A DNA stretch of 64,000 bases, taken from contig NW_004450461.1 of the NCBI RefSeq assembly GCF_000321225.1, positions 857,203-921,202 on the forward strand, written 5' to 3'. The stretch comes from Odobenus rosmarus divergens. Taxonomy: Eukaryota; Chordata; Mammalia; Carnivora; Odobenidae. Positions 9,631 through 21,190 of the stretch are shown here, in pieces. Position 1 is the first letter of the stretch. The number at the start of each line of letters is the position of its first letter. The notes under the pieces were generated by a model. The model was not told where the DNA came from. It worked only from the letters and a program-made list of their open reading frames with translations, and did not search any database. The position numbers and the translations under genes were made by a program.

Positions 9631-12173
9631 ATATTGGTCTTGTTAGTTTACCATTTTCCCAATAAGTATTTATGACCCATGATATGTGACATTATGGGAT
9701 TTACCCATAATTCTTGCATATCCAGAGGTAGACCAAAAGGTAGTTATTTGGCACAAAATCAGAAGAAAATAAAAAGTTAACATCTAAAGTCATTTTTTAT
9801 TAAACATTATATTTAATCCGAAATGTTCAAATGCATATTCATTTATTGAACTTTTTATGTTTTACATATTGCCACAGGTCTAACACAACTTGCAAGATTT
9901 TCACTTTTTTTTTAAGGAATAAAAAGACCTTAGAGATACTTGTGAAGTGATGTGATTGCTGATTTTTATTTTTTTTATTGCTTACAATAGTCTTATCAGG
10001 CATCAAGTACTAGTATTTTTAGTAACTAAATTCCATTTTTTTCTTATATTTAACTTGGCTTTAATTAAGAGAGCAACTTCTTTTCTTTCATATTCTCATT
10101 TTACCAGTTTCTATAATGTTTAATAAAGTGTAAATTAATCATAACAAGGTCTAGTAGCACTTGCAATTTTGTGAGCAAGCAACTGACTTTTAGTGAGCAG
10201 CTGTGGGCAAAAGGAAAGTGCATGAGAATATAAGTGAGAAACACCAATGTGTTATGGGTAGTCAGTATGTTTTACAAAGGAGAATAAAGTTTCAGGTATT
10301 TTAGTAAGTAGGTAAAACGGAGACAGTTAAGAGAGTTCTTGTATTTTGAATTAAAATAAGTATTAATAATTTCATTTTAATCTATATAATATTCATCTAA
10401 GTTTGTAAAGGTTGAAATACAGATCAACAGATAACAGACATAATAGTACAACAGCTTTCTCAAAAGTAATCAATAATCTATTGTTTTAAAAACCCCATGG
10501 TATCTTTCAAATCTTATTCTTTACAAAAATATGAATTCTGTGCAACCTTTCATAAGCTTAATTTTATCCTTCCTCTTAAAATATTTATCATTTATTATAT
10601 TCCATGATATTGCATTCTTGCATCTTTCTGAGGCTCTTCTTATTTCTTTTGCCTCTACTTATAGGTATCTGACTGTAATTCATATTTATCATCCTCCCAG
10701 CTTCTCTTAATGCAGCATTCCTGGAAGTCTTTTCTCTTTTAATATATTGTTTTTTAATATTTATACTAATTATAAATAATCACCAATGTGATCATTGGGC
10801 TCAGCCACATTCTCAAATCTACTAGTGAATTTCCAAATCTTCATTAGATCTGTAAACTCAAAGCTTTGTTGTACATCAAATAACGAATATCATATCTCTC
10901 CTGTCTTCCAAGTTTCCATCATGGTGTGTTTCCTTCTAAATAAAACTGAGTGTGCAATATCATCTTCAGTATAACTTCAATGTACCTTTCAAGCTTCAAC
11001 TATTACTGTGCCACTTAAGTTAACCCTTTTACCTAAACTGAAGAATTTGTTAATTCCAGGAAATCTTTATTTTCATGTTTCCACACTATTCGCCTCTCTC
11101 CTTGAGAAGTTTTAACATTGTCAATGCTTCAAGGTTTGGAGAAAATTTCATATCAGCAATGAAGTGTTTCTGATGCCCAAAGTACAGTTATCTCTTTATT
11201 TCTCAGATTCCTTCAATTCTAAATTTTATCTAACTTTGGTCATTTCATGATGTTTTCATATTCAGGCTACACTTGGAGATTAGTTAGTCACTCCTTTGGA
11301 GTTTAGACTTTATTTGGATTTTGCATTTGTACACATTTGTATTTTGAGGACATAATATATATTAGGTCTGTAATAAGAATTTTATTGATATTTGTTTTCC
11401 TGTATAACTCTCTCACTTACTAGAATCTAAACTTCTAGAATAAAAGAAAAGCTGTCGTTCATCTTAGATCCTCCATAACACCTCATAAAATGTCTTCCTA
11501 AACTAGAAGTTTAACTACTATCTTTTAGAATAAATGATTGAAAGTGATGTATATCAGATTTATAAGATCAAAAAATTTGATTACAAGTTTATTGTTTAAT
11601 TACTCTTTAGTGTATAAAGTGTGCATTTATTAGACTAGCAACCTAGACATTCATATTCTTAAAAATCCTATGTATTGAAAAAATCCTATGTATTAACTAT
11701 TAATAGATTATTTTTTTATTCTAGAAATAGTTTTTCCAGAAAGATATTGCTCATTTGCTCCATGTAAGTCATCATGTTATGTAAATTTGTATTAGATAGA
11801 TTTTTTCTCAGACAGTCCTTTTTATATTTTCCAACTATTATAATGAGAAACTGAAGAGTATTAGCCATATAAGTAACTCATAATACCATTGTCCTTATTT
11901 TTTAAAAATATCTATGTAATTGTGTAGAAAGTACTGATAATGAGATCCTTTTCCAGTTGGGTGATACAGAATTTACACTCTCAGCTATATTCATAACAGG
12001 AATACTTCAAGTCTGTTTAAGTACTAATTACTTCATAGAAAGATTTTTAGAATTTTAAAAACAAGAAAATCCTGGATCATTATTGCGTCTTGATTATAAG
12101 CTTCAAAACAAAACAAAACAAAATAGCAACATCTGGATTCAAAGGTAAATATTCTTCATCATAAAAATGTACT

Positions 12174-12196
12174 GGCATTGGCATTGGCATTGGCAT
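12174..12196. repeat. (TTGGCA)4 short tandem repeat
   Basis: Four near-perfect copies of a six-base unit. Confidence 0.8.
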
Positions 12197-12942
12197 TTTG
12201 TGAGGGCTAGGGAGGCTCTAACCTGGCTTGCAGACAAAGAAGAGTCAAGCATCACTAGTTACCTAAAAGTGGAAGGGACTGAGATCTGATACGCAAGCAT
12301 GTACTCAGAAAAGGCTTTTGTAACCATATCAAATCCAAAAGGAAAAAGACAGGAAGTAGATATATATCCTTGTCCAGAATCTAAATGAAGTCTAAGACAA
12401 AAAGAAGTAATCGATGGGAGATTGACTGATCTCCAAATGTGACAAGCAGGTAGGACAAGGTCATGGAGAAAATATCAGATATTCACTTGCATAATCACCT
12501 GGGAGAACTTGCAGAACACACAGTCTCTGAGAAATGATTGCTAAGTTAAAATGATGAAAAATAAAAGTATCAATGGTATATTGGTATGTCTCAGTAATAA
12601 GGCTGTCCTAATTCACAAAGGAAAAGAGAACAGATTCAAAAATAAGGGTAACAGCTGAAGCTGTAGGTAGGAAATTAGCACATACAACATTAGTATTAGA
12701 GGGATACAACACAGGAAAAGCCTCCAGGTCCTTTGGAGCAAACAACCTCTTTATCAAAGAGCTAGGATCTCCGGAAAACAGAAGACACCCACCACCCCCT
12801 CACACACAAAAACACACACCCCTCTGAAACTTTCAGAAAATAAAATGTCAGTGATGAATTGAAGGATCAAAGTATTAGACAGGAATAAAATTCACAGAGG
12901 TGAGCCTGAAATTTGGTGTTGCTCTTTCCACACTTTTCCTCG

Positions 12943-13118
12943 AATTGTGGCCCCAGTTAAGCAACATCAGCGTCACACACCTATTTGTTAGCAATGGAGA
13001 TTCTCAGGCTACCTCCCAGACCTAAAGAATCAGAAACTCTGGTGGTATAGTCTCCTGATCTGTGTTTTAACAAGCACTCTAGGTGATCCTGATGTATACT
13101 AACGTCTGTGAGTTGCTA
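12943..13118 (+). mobile_element. MER5A (hAT-Charlie, non-autonomous)
   Basis: Colinear with the recalled MER5A consensus: CAACATCAGCGTCAC, TTGTTAGCAATGGAGATTCTC, AATCAGAAACTCTGG and ATCTGTGTTTTAACAAGC, then a GTGATCCTGATGTA stretch. Orientation follows the usual consensus. The element is nearly palindromic. Confidence 0.75.
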
Positions 13119-13489
13119 ACCAGGAAGGATTTCGTAATTACAAAAGTAGTATCATAGAATGCTTTTGTTAAGGTCATGGTGCTGGAGGAATAAATAGAGT
13201 TCTAAGCCAAACAAAGAAGAATTATATAGCTACAGATAACATACAGGAACTGTTTTTTATGACATACAAGTAGAAAAATATTTGTTAAATTGGGAAAATA
13301 GTACAAATCATAAAAAATGGTAAGCTGGACCACTTCACGTTCATCAAAAGACACTACATTAAAAAAAAAGGGGAATCACAGTGGAAGAAGATGTTTGTAT
13401 GATATTTAATTAATAAATGGTTCACATTTAGAATATATATTTTAAAAACCCTCCTATTCATTCATCAATATAAAAGAGACAGTCTGAAA
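13119..13489. other. AT-rich DNA, no recognised feature
   Basis: Contains a short A run near 13361. Nothing else is recognised. Confidence 0.5.
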
Positions 13490-13499
13490 GAAAAATGGA

Positions 13500-13714
13500 G
13501 GGGGGTGTGGGTGGTTCAGTCAGTTAAGTATCTGACTCTTGATTTTGGCTCAGGTCATGATCTCAGGGTCCTGGACTTGAGCCTTGCATGGGGCTCCATG
13601 CTTAGTGGGGAGTCTGCTTTTCTGCCTCTCTCCCTTTGCCCCCCTCCCACTCATGCACGCATGCGCTCTCTCTCTCTCTTAAATGAATGAATAAATCTTT
13701 TTAAAAAAAGAAGA
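13500..13714 (+). mobile_element. CAN-SINE, older subfamily
   Basis: The head has CTGACTCTTGATTTTGGCTC, the older form of the body, followed by a CT-rich run and a TAAATGAATGAATAAATC tail. A 10-base duplication, GAAAAATGGA, lies at 13490-13499 and 13715-13724. Confidence 0.88.
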
Positions 13715-13934
13715 GAAAAATGGAAATGATAATTGCTAAAAAAAAAATAAGACAAGATGGAGACTCCAGTGTATTGAGAAACTGAGGAAAGTTCAGAATT
13801 ACTGGAATTGAGTATAAGGAATGGTGTTGCTCAAGATGAAAATAGCCTGGAAAGACACTAAGTAGGAGACTGTAAAAAGTGAAATAAAAGGGAGTAAGAT
13901 AAAAAAGGCAGACCAGTTGAAGGGCTATGGTCTT

Positions 13935-14130
13935 TTTTATTTTAATTCATTTGACGATAGAGAGAGAAAGAGAGAGAGCACACGAGCAGGAGGAGCAGAA
14001 AAGGGAGAGGGTGAAGCAGGCTCCCCGTTGAGCAGGGAGCCCGACGTGGGACTCGAGCCCAGGACCCTGGGATCATGACCTGAGCTGAAGGCAGATGCGC
14101 TTAACAAACTGAGCCACCCAGGCACCCCAG
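13935..14130 (-). mobile_element. CAN-SINE
   Basis: A full-length reverse SINE ending GAGCCACCCAGGCACCCC. A perfect 13-base duplication, GGGCTATGGTCTT, lies at 13922-13934 and 14131-14143. Confidence 0.93.
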
Positions 14131-14217
14131 GGGCTATGGTCTTAATTCATATTATAGGTGGCAGAGCTGCTTAATCTGGAAGTGGCAAATGGAAAGGGAG
14201 GAGAACGTGTAAATTTA

Positions 14218-14235
14218 TGTGTGTGTGTGTGTGTG
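14218..14235. repeat. (TG)9 microsatellite
   Basis: A pure TG dinucleotide run inside decayed L2 sequence. Confidence 0.9.
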
Positions 14236-14451
14236 CATATTCATACATGTACAGGTCTTAGTAAATGTTTGAATGTGAGGGATGATGAAGGAGTAGGCAA
14301 ATTTAAACCCAATTTTTTGATGTGGACATCAGGGAAATGATAATGCTATTCTCCAAGATAATAAATCAAGAAAAAATAGTTTCTAAATTTTTTATTTTTT
14401 TTTTGTTTCATAGAGGATGAAATTGGCGAATTTCCTTTTGAATGTGGAATC

Positions 14452-14951
14452 TATATTAGTTTTCTTTTGCTGAGGTAACAAATTATCATAGACTTAGTGG
14501 CTTATAAGGAAAAATGTATCATCTTACAGTTTTATAGGTCAGAAGTCCAATATAGGTTTTGCTTGGCTAAAATTGAGCTATCAGTAGGGCTGTATTTCTT
14601 TCTAAAGACTCAAGAGGAGATACTGTTTCTTTGCTTTTTCAGGTGCTAGAAGCCACCTGCATTTCCTGATCTCTGGTCTCTTCCCCCATTTTCAAAGCAA
14701 TAATAGTCTTTATGTGATCTTATTTCCATCTCATATCACTTTCTGATTACAGCTGGGAAATGTTATCTGTTGTGGAGGACTCATTGATTAGATTGGGCCC
14801 ACCTGGATAATCTAGGCTACTATCCCTATCTCGAGGTTTATAACCTTGATTAGATTTGCAAAGTCCCTTTGCCTTATAAGATAATGTGTTTACAGTTTCT
14901 AGGGATCAGGGCTTATACATTTAGTGGGGGGCATTATTCTGCCTGCCACCA
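14452..14951 (-). mobile_element. MLT1 LTR (ERVL-MaLR)
   Basis: A complete-looking solo LTR in reverse. It starts TATATTAGTTTTCTTTTGCTG and ends ATTATTCTGCCTGCCACCA, the complement of the usual MLT1 start. TTGGGCCCACCTGGATAATC is a diagnostic internal block. No internal retroviral sequence is attached. Confidence 0.82.
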
Positions 14952-15606
14952 TATCTTTTATGTGCTGCTGAAAGTAAAACTAGCGATAAGTTGGATGCAT
15001 CAATGTTATGTACAGGATTATGATGTGAGCTGAAGATATTTATTTCAGAATCAGCAGTGTATAGATTCTTATTATAGCCAGGAGAGTGGTGATATTACTC
15101 AGAAAGAGGATATAAAGTTAAAAGTAACCAAAGCAAAATTCTGAAGAACAGCAACGTTTATTTGAAAAATCACAGAAGTGTAAGTCAGAGGCAGACAGAA
15201 AGAGTGTGATATTCCAGAAGCCAAGAAAAATGTGGTAGTCAATGATCCCAAGTTTTTTCTTGGAAGTCAAGATGAGAAATGAGAAATAGCCATGGAAATA
15301 CTTGGTTACTTTGGTAAGTAGATACTTTATAAAGTCAAAAGGCAAATTCACCTTGTCACAAACTAGAGAGAAAGGAATTGATAGAGAAGTGTGTCCTGTT
15401 GTCTGAAGCTCTGTGACAATAAAAGGAAAAAGAGAAGTAGATGGATAACTGGAAAGGAAATTGAGATTGAAAGTTGGTGTGTTTTAAATCCTAATAATAA
15501 ATGTAATAAACCACTAAATATGGAGACATTGAAAGTTTTGGAGACAAAGATTCAGTGTTTAAGGAGATTGACTGCTGGATGAGAGAAGTTAAGAAAAACA
15601 AAAAGA

Positions 15607-15781
15607 GGGCGTCTGGGTGGCTCAGATGGTTGAGCGTCTGCCTTCGGCTTGGGTCATGATCCCGGGGTCCTGGGATCGAGTTCCGCGTCGGGCTCCCTGC
15701 TCAGCGGGAACCCGCTTCTCCCTCTGCTTCTCTCTCTCTCCCTCTGTCTCTCATGAATAAATAAATAAAATATTAAAAAAA
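15607..15781 (+). mobile_element. CAN-SINE
   Basis: Well preserved: GGCTCAGATGGTTGAGCG head, GATCGAGTTCCGCGTCGGGC body, short CT run and AATAAATAAAATATT tail. A 16-base duplication, AAGAAAAACAAAAAGA, lies at 15591-15606 and 15782-15797. Confidence 0.93.
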
Positions 15782-15979
15782 AAGAAAAACAAAAAGAAAG
15801 ATGTTGGGCTGGATATGGACAGGAGCAAGAATCTTCCTCTGATGTGAGTGGAGGTAAAAAAAGGAGAAAAGGATAATAACCATGCAGTTCTGAGTGCCTA
15901 GTGACCTATTTGTGTGAAGAAATGCAGATAAGGTCATTAGCAGAGACTGAATGAGAAGTGACAGGAGGTGAAATTTGAG

Positions 15980-16225
15980 AATATAATTACATATTATATA
16001 ATAATTATATAATTCTTATATAACTAATATAATATATTAAACAATATAATATATTACATATTAATAGAATATATATTATATATTAATGTATAATATATTA
16101 ATATAATATGTAAATATATATTAATATATTATATAATATATTGTGTTATATGGTATATTTACAATATATATTATATATTGTATATGCATGTTATATATAT
16201 TATACAAATGCATAGATTGTAATAT
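15980..16225. repeat. AT-rich palindromic tract
   Basis: About 245 bases almost entirely A and T, rich in TATATTA and TAATATA units that pair with each other, so many hairpins are possible. GC is nearly absent. Confidence 0.8.
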
Positions 16226-16479
16226 TATATATTATAGTGCATATTCAAAATATAGTCCATATAACAAGACCGTTAATAAGAAACTTTTTATTTTTTGCGC
16301 TCTCTTTAAATACCAGTATTCATTTTGCCCTTACAGCCATTTCAATCTGGACACTATATTTTATTGGAAATACTGATTTATTATATTTCATAAAATTTAC
16401 AGTGAAAAAAACATACTCATGTTCTTTCAAACATGCTTTTTTTCCAAATAATTGAATCATTCAGATAATACTTTAATAT

Positions 16480-16578
16480 TAAATAAAAGTAAAAATTCAG
16501 TAGCTACATTGCACTAGATGCCTGAAATGATCAAGAGTGGCTAGTGGCTACCATTTTGTAGAGCACAGCTGTGGATTT
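16480..16578 (+). mobile_element. hAT-type MER fragment
   Basis: GTGGCTAGTGGCTACCATTTT followed by a GAGCACAG end resembles the terminal part of small non-autonomous hAT elements. The exact family is not assigned. Confidence 0.45.
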
Positions 16579-16764
16579 AAACGCATGGGAACATCATCCC
16601 ATTTGGTTCGGTTTTTCTCCAGGGAGGTTTAAAGCATGTAAAATATCTATCACTGGCTTGGTACATATTAAATAAAAAGTTCTGGGCTTATCCCTTTTTT
16701 TTCAAAATTTTTTAGTGAAAATGATTTTAAACAACTTAAAAAACTTTGCTTTTTATGATCTAGA

Positions 16765-17043
16765 AGTATTTATTAGTAGTAACAATAGCAACAGGAGCAG
16801 CCGCGGTAATGACAGCAATGGCTAAAAGTTACAAAGCATCGGCCGTGTGCCAAGTCTTGTAAGCCCACTATAGATATGAACATTTTAAATGCAGTAGATA
16901 CTATAGTAATTCCATTTACAGATCAGTGAATTAGAAAGAGTAAATAAATAGCCCAAATTCACAAAGCTAGTATGTAACAGACTGGGATTCACACCCAAAT
17001 AACATGACTCTGGAGTCTGTGCTCTTAACCATCCTGTTGTCTC
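16765..17043 (-). mobile_element. MIR
   Basis: A nearly full-length reverse MIR. TTCACAAAGCTAGTATGTAAC and GGAGTCTGTGCTCTTAACCA are the complements of the conserved core and tRNA-related head, and TGTGCCAAGTCTTGTAAG is the 3' part. Confidence 0.82.
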
Positions 17044-17373
17044 ACCAAACTAGTCTTAACTTGTTCTTTTTTCTTCTGTCATTCTAGTAGTATTCATTAC
17101 CCCTTTTAACTGGTAGTACTGAAAGTTTGGTAAACTTTCTTCAGCAGTAGCCTGTACGAGTAGGTTGAGGCAAAATGCTAGGATCATTGCATTCTCTTTA
17201 ATAAATAAGGTCTCTTCGTGTGTGGCTACTGACAGTCATAATTTGCAGTAAATGAACATCTCCTTCATTGCCTCTACTCACTTATTTGGGCAGGTAGCAC
17301 TGATGCCTCACTATGTTCTGAGGGTTTATCTACCCTTAGGATAAAGGGTATCTTAATAGGGCAAGTGATGTTA
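17044..17373. other. No recognised feature
   Basis: Mixed AT-rich sequence with no identifiable element. Confidence 0.5.
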
Positions 17374-17386
17374 AGAAAAAAGTATG

Positions 17387-17580
17387 GGGCGCCTGGGTGG
17401 CTCAGTTGTTAAGCCTCTCACTTCAGCTCAGGTCATGATCCCAGGTGGGATCGAGCCCTACATCGGGCTCCCTGCTCCGCGGGGAGTCTGTCTCTCCCTC
17501 TCCCACTCCCCCTGCTTGTGTTCCCTCTCTTGCTGTCTCTCTTTCTGTCAAATAAATAAATAAAATCTTTTAAAAATAAA
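17387..17580 (+). mobile_element. CAN-SINE
   Basis: Starts GGGCGCCTGGGTGGCTCAGT, has the CT-rich body and AAATAAATAAATAAAATC tail. A perfect 13-base duplication, AGAAAAAAGTATG, lies at 17374-17386 and 17581-17593. It has a short internal deletion in the body (CCCAGGTGGGATCG). Confidence 0.93.
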
Positions 17581-17593
17581 AGAAAAAAGTATG

Positions 17594-18205
17594 AAAGGAT
17601 GAGTAAACATCTGGTTCTGATAAATAGGGCCTGTTCTTTGCAGAATCCATTTCTAGACAACTCACATCAATGCATACTATACTACATACTAGACAGCTTG
17701 ACGATTCCTGAGCCCCAGAATGGGTTTGAGGAAGTTTAAACTCACCAAATAACTATGCAACTGTTTCTTGTACCATATATTCAGAGATCTTAAGTTTTGC
17801 TTTGACAGGAGTAGAATTTTTATTCCCATGACTTGGTATCTGTAATAATCAGTTAATTTCCAGGTAAAGATAGATGGTTATTGGCATAAGTAGCAGTGAA
17901 CTCCAGAAGGATTTGTTGAAATTACTGAAAGTTCAAGAACCCAGACCAAGTTTTCCAAAGAGTAGTGAGAATCTCTTAGAATGAAAGTTTGCTTCTGGAA
18001 TCAGGATGTCATAATCAAGGAATTTTTAATCCGGCTCAGTATTTCCTAGCAACTCTTAGATCTTAATAGGATGGAAACTAACATAATGATTTCATCAGTT
18101 ATTAAATCAGTTTTAGTGTTCAATGTGTTCCAGTTACTGAAATGAAACCTGGATATTTTGAGGGAGTAAAACAGGAATATATGTGAAAGGATCTAAGTAT
18201 ATCAA
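17594..18205. other. No recognised feature
   Basis: About 600 bases of unassigned AT-rich sequence. Confidence 0.5.
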
Positions 18206-18207
18206 TC

Positions 18208-18625
18208 TGATGTTACCATGTAATAAACCACTCCAACACGCAGTAACTTAAAACAACATTCATTTTTTATTGTTATTATTCATTTATCTGCATGCCAGTT
18301 CGCAGGTAGCTGATCTAGGCTGCACTTAACTGTCTTTGTCTTTGATGATGGCTCCGCTCTATCCTCTTAGGAGCAATAGGTTTTCCAAGTATATTACTTT
18401 CTCCCAAGTATATTATTATCTAGCAGAATCACTGGAAGCTTCTTAAGTCCAAGGCTCAGAAGGACTCTTCTTTCATCAAAGCAATTCATATGGCCCAAAC
18501 CAAGGTTGAGGCATGGGAAAATACAAGGTGAGAAGAAATATATGATTTGAAATGAGTCCATGGTATGAGTACAGATGATGACAGAGATGAAGCTTTGGGG
18601 CCTATAGTTCAATCTACCATTCTTG
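18208..18625 (-). mobile_element. MLT1-like LTR, degraded
   Basis: The left end (GTAATAAACCACTCCAACACG, CAGTAACTTAAAACAACA) and a middle block (AGCTGATCTAGGCTGCA) match the complement of old MaLR LTRs. The right half is too decayed to bound. Confidence 0.5.
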
Positions 18626-19130
18626 TAAACTAAAACCTAAGAAAAACATATACCAGATTCTAGGAAGGACAAAAAGAACAACAAGAAGAGTCTCAATTTG
18701 TAATTCATGTACAATCCCATTTAGACAACACACTACCTACAAACTGGCTGACCTCTTGCTACTTCTGTAAATGTGGTATTCTAACATGATATAAATATGC
18801 AAGACAAATTCTGTTTAGCCTCTTTGGATCACGTGTACCCACCCCTATTTCCAGGAGGGAAGGGTGGAGGTGCTAATTAGCCTAGGAATTAGTAATTGTA
18901 CCTGAACCACAGGTGTGGGGAAAATTAGTTCCCATAAAGAAATGATATATCCTGCTTTGCCAAAAGAATAGAGAAGATATTCTGGACTGATAAAAATGAC
19001 TGTTGTCCACTACAATTGCTTTGGACCCTTCAACATCCAGCTGTATATTTCCCTTCGCAAAGTTACCACGTCTGGGGTATGATATCAAGGTCACCATTGA
19101 TATTGAAACAAACAGGCACAGTCTTAGTTT
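18626..19130. other. No recognised feature
   Basis: Unassigned. It may include the far end of the degraded LTR to its left. Confidence 0.45.
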
Positions 19131-19141
19131 AAGAATGAACT

Positions 19142-19369
19142 GGGGCGCCTGGGTGGCTCAGTTGGTTAAGCGACTGCCTTCGGCTCAGGTCATGATCCTG
19201 GAGTCCCGGGATCGAGTCCCACGTCGGGCTCCCTGCTCAGCGGGGAGTCTGCTTCTCCCTCTGATCCTCCCCCCTCTCATGCTCTCTCTCTCTCTCATTC
19301 TCTCTCTCAAATAAATAAAATCTTCAATAAACCTTGGACAATAAAACAGTTTAAAAAAAAAAAGGAAAA
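19142..19369 (+). mobile_element. CAN-SINE with an extra 3' segment
   Basis: The head and body are intact and match the variant at 2319, 2539 and 51986. After the normal AATAAATAAAATCTT tail there are about 27 non-SINE bases (19325-19351) and a second A-rich tail before the 11-base duplication AAGAATGAACT (19131-19141 and 19370-19380). The extra piece lies inside the duplication, so it arrived with the SINE. Confidence 0.9.
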
Positions 19370-19380
19370 AAGAATGAACT

Positions 19381-19792
19381 AATGAATTCAATCCTGGAGG
19401 TCCAAGGGGACAAAACAAACGAATAAAAGGACCATTTTACAAGTTAAGAATGTAGGCATTGCAATAAATGCAGGCCACTTATTAAAAGTTTTGAGTGTAA
19501 CACTTATTAAAAGTTCTGGGGCTTTGGAATTTAGAAACAGTTGCACCAACCTGGTTTCTGCCTAGAGATGGAAATGTCAAATCATCTTAAGGATATTCTC
19601 TATTCTGGGAGAGACAAAGGAAACCTTCCTAATTATGTAAATGTGTAAGTAGAAGCAATCCTTGCCCCGAGGAATTGGTATAAAAAGATCTTTTTGGATT
19701 TCCTAAGATTTAGCAATTTTTTTCTTCCTTTAGCGTGCAGAATTCTGAAGACAATAGAGGTATTGAGCCTGTCTGGTTTAAGAATAATAACC
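19381..19792. other. No recognised feature
   Basis: Unassigned. It holds a short direct repeat, CACTTATTAAAAGTT, at about 19479 and 19502. Confidence 0.5.
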
Positions 19793-21190
19793 TTTCTATT
19801 TTTAATTTTTTGAGGAACTTCTATGCAGTTGCATAGTGGCTACACCAATTTACATTTTCACCAACAGTGCGCAAGTGTTCCCTTTCTCCACATCCTCGCT
19901 AACATTTGCTGTCTCTTGTGTCTCTCTAGCTATTCTAACAGGTATGAAGTGATATCTCATTGTGGCTTTGATTTGCATTTCCTTAATGATTAGTGATGTT
20001 AAACATTTTTTTCATGTTCCTCTTGGCCATCTGTATGTTTTCTTTGAGAAAATGTTGATTCAGGTCATCTGTCCATTTTTAACTGGAATGTTTGGGATTT
20101 TGTTGTTGTTGTTGCTGTTGTTGAGTTTTATGAGTTTTCTATATATTTTGGATATTAACCCCTTATCAGATATGTAACTTGCAAATATTTTCTTCCAGCC
20201 TTTTCATTTTGCTGATGATTTCCTTTTCTGTACAGAAGCTTTTTAGTTTGATTTTGTCCCACTTATTTATTGGCATTTTCTTTTTGCCTTTGGTGTCAAA
20301 TCAAAACAAAAAACAAAAAACAAATATCACCAAGACCAATGTCAAAGAGCTTACCACTTATGTTTTCTTCTTGGAATTTTAGGGTTTCAGGTCTTACATT
20401 CAAATCTTTAATCCATTTTGAATTAGTATTTGTGTGTGGAATAAGATAGTGGTCCTGTTTCGTTTTTTTGCTTGCTGTCCAGTTTTCCCAACACCATTGA
20501 TTGAAGACATTGACTTTTCCCATTGTGTGATTCAGTAATTTCACTTCTGGGTATTTATCTGAAGAAAATGAAAATACTAATTTGGAAAAATATCTGCACT
20601 TGCATGTCCTTTGAAGCATTATTTATAATAGCCAAGATATGGAAACAACCTAAGTGTCCACTGACAGATAAATGGATAAAGAAAATGTGGTGTGTCTGTG
20701 TATGTGTAATGAATAGTATTTAGCCATAAAAAGAATAAAATTTTACTTTTGTGTCATGGATGGACCTCAAGGGCATTACACTAAGTGAAATAACTCAGGC
20801 AGAGAAACACAGATATCACATGATCTCACTTATATGTAGTATCTGAACACAAACAGAAAACCAAGCTCACAAATACAGAGAACGTATTGGCGGTTCCCAG
20901 AAGTAGGGGGTTGGGGAGTGGAGGATGGCTGAATGGGTGAAGGTAGTCAAAAGGTACAAACTTTGTAAGAGAGTAAATCTCAAAAGAAAAAATATCTATG
21001 GAGGTGGATGTTAACTGTACTTATTGTGGTGACCATTCCACAATATATACAAATATCGAATCCTTATGTTGTATACCTGAAACAAATGTTATATATACAC
21101 ATTGTGTGTGTGTGTATATATACATATATATAACTGTACCTCAATTTATATGTATATATACACATATATATAATTATACCTCAAGAAAAA
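19793..21190 (+). mobile_element. L1M with 5' inversion (twin priming)
   Basis: The 3' part (about 20523-21190) is sense L1: end of ORF2, 3' UTR and A-rich tail. The left part (19793-20522) is L1 ORF2 in reverse; its reverse-strand translation carries a recognisable ORF2p C-terminal stretch ([22 protein letters not shown]). The inverted piece stops where the sense piece begins, losing only about 10 bases of consensus. Frames are broken, so it is dead. Confidence 0.8.

Larger units (their letters stand above)
8815..12942. other. Long stretch without recognised repeats or genes
   Basis: More than 4 kb of AT-rich DNA with only simple repeats: (AAAT)n at 9124-9147, TG/TA at 9571-9630, (AAAAC)n near 12107-12122, and four TTGGCA units at 12174-12196. 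The part from 12200 to 12870 is less AT-rich and unassigned. No exon-like structure is seen. Confidence 0.5.
13740..15985 (-). mobile_element. L2 (LINE), antisense, heavily decayed and interrupted
   Basis: Blocks at 13740-13920, 14144-14450, 14955-15600 and 15800-15985 match, in order, the recalled complement of L2 ORF2 from its C-terminal part toward the reverse transcriptase. The clearest is near 15930, AGGTCATTAGCAGAGACTGA. The element is broken by SINEs at 13935 and 15607 and by an MLT1 LTR at 14452. Confidence 0.55.

Noticed and set aside
20296..20619. 107-codon minus-strand frame
   Set aside because: It is the inverted L1 ORF2 C-terminal segment plus sequence across the inversion junction.
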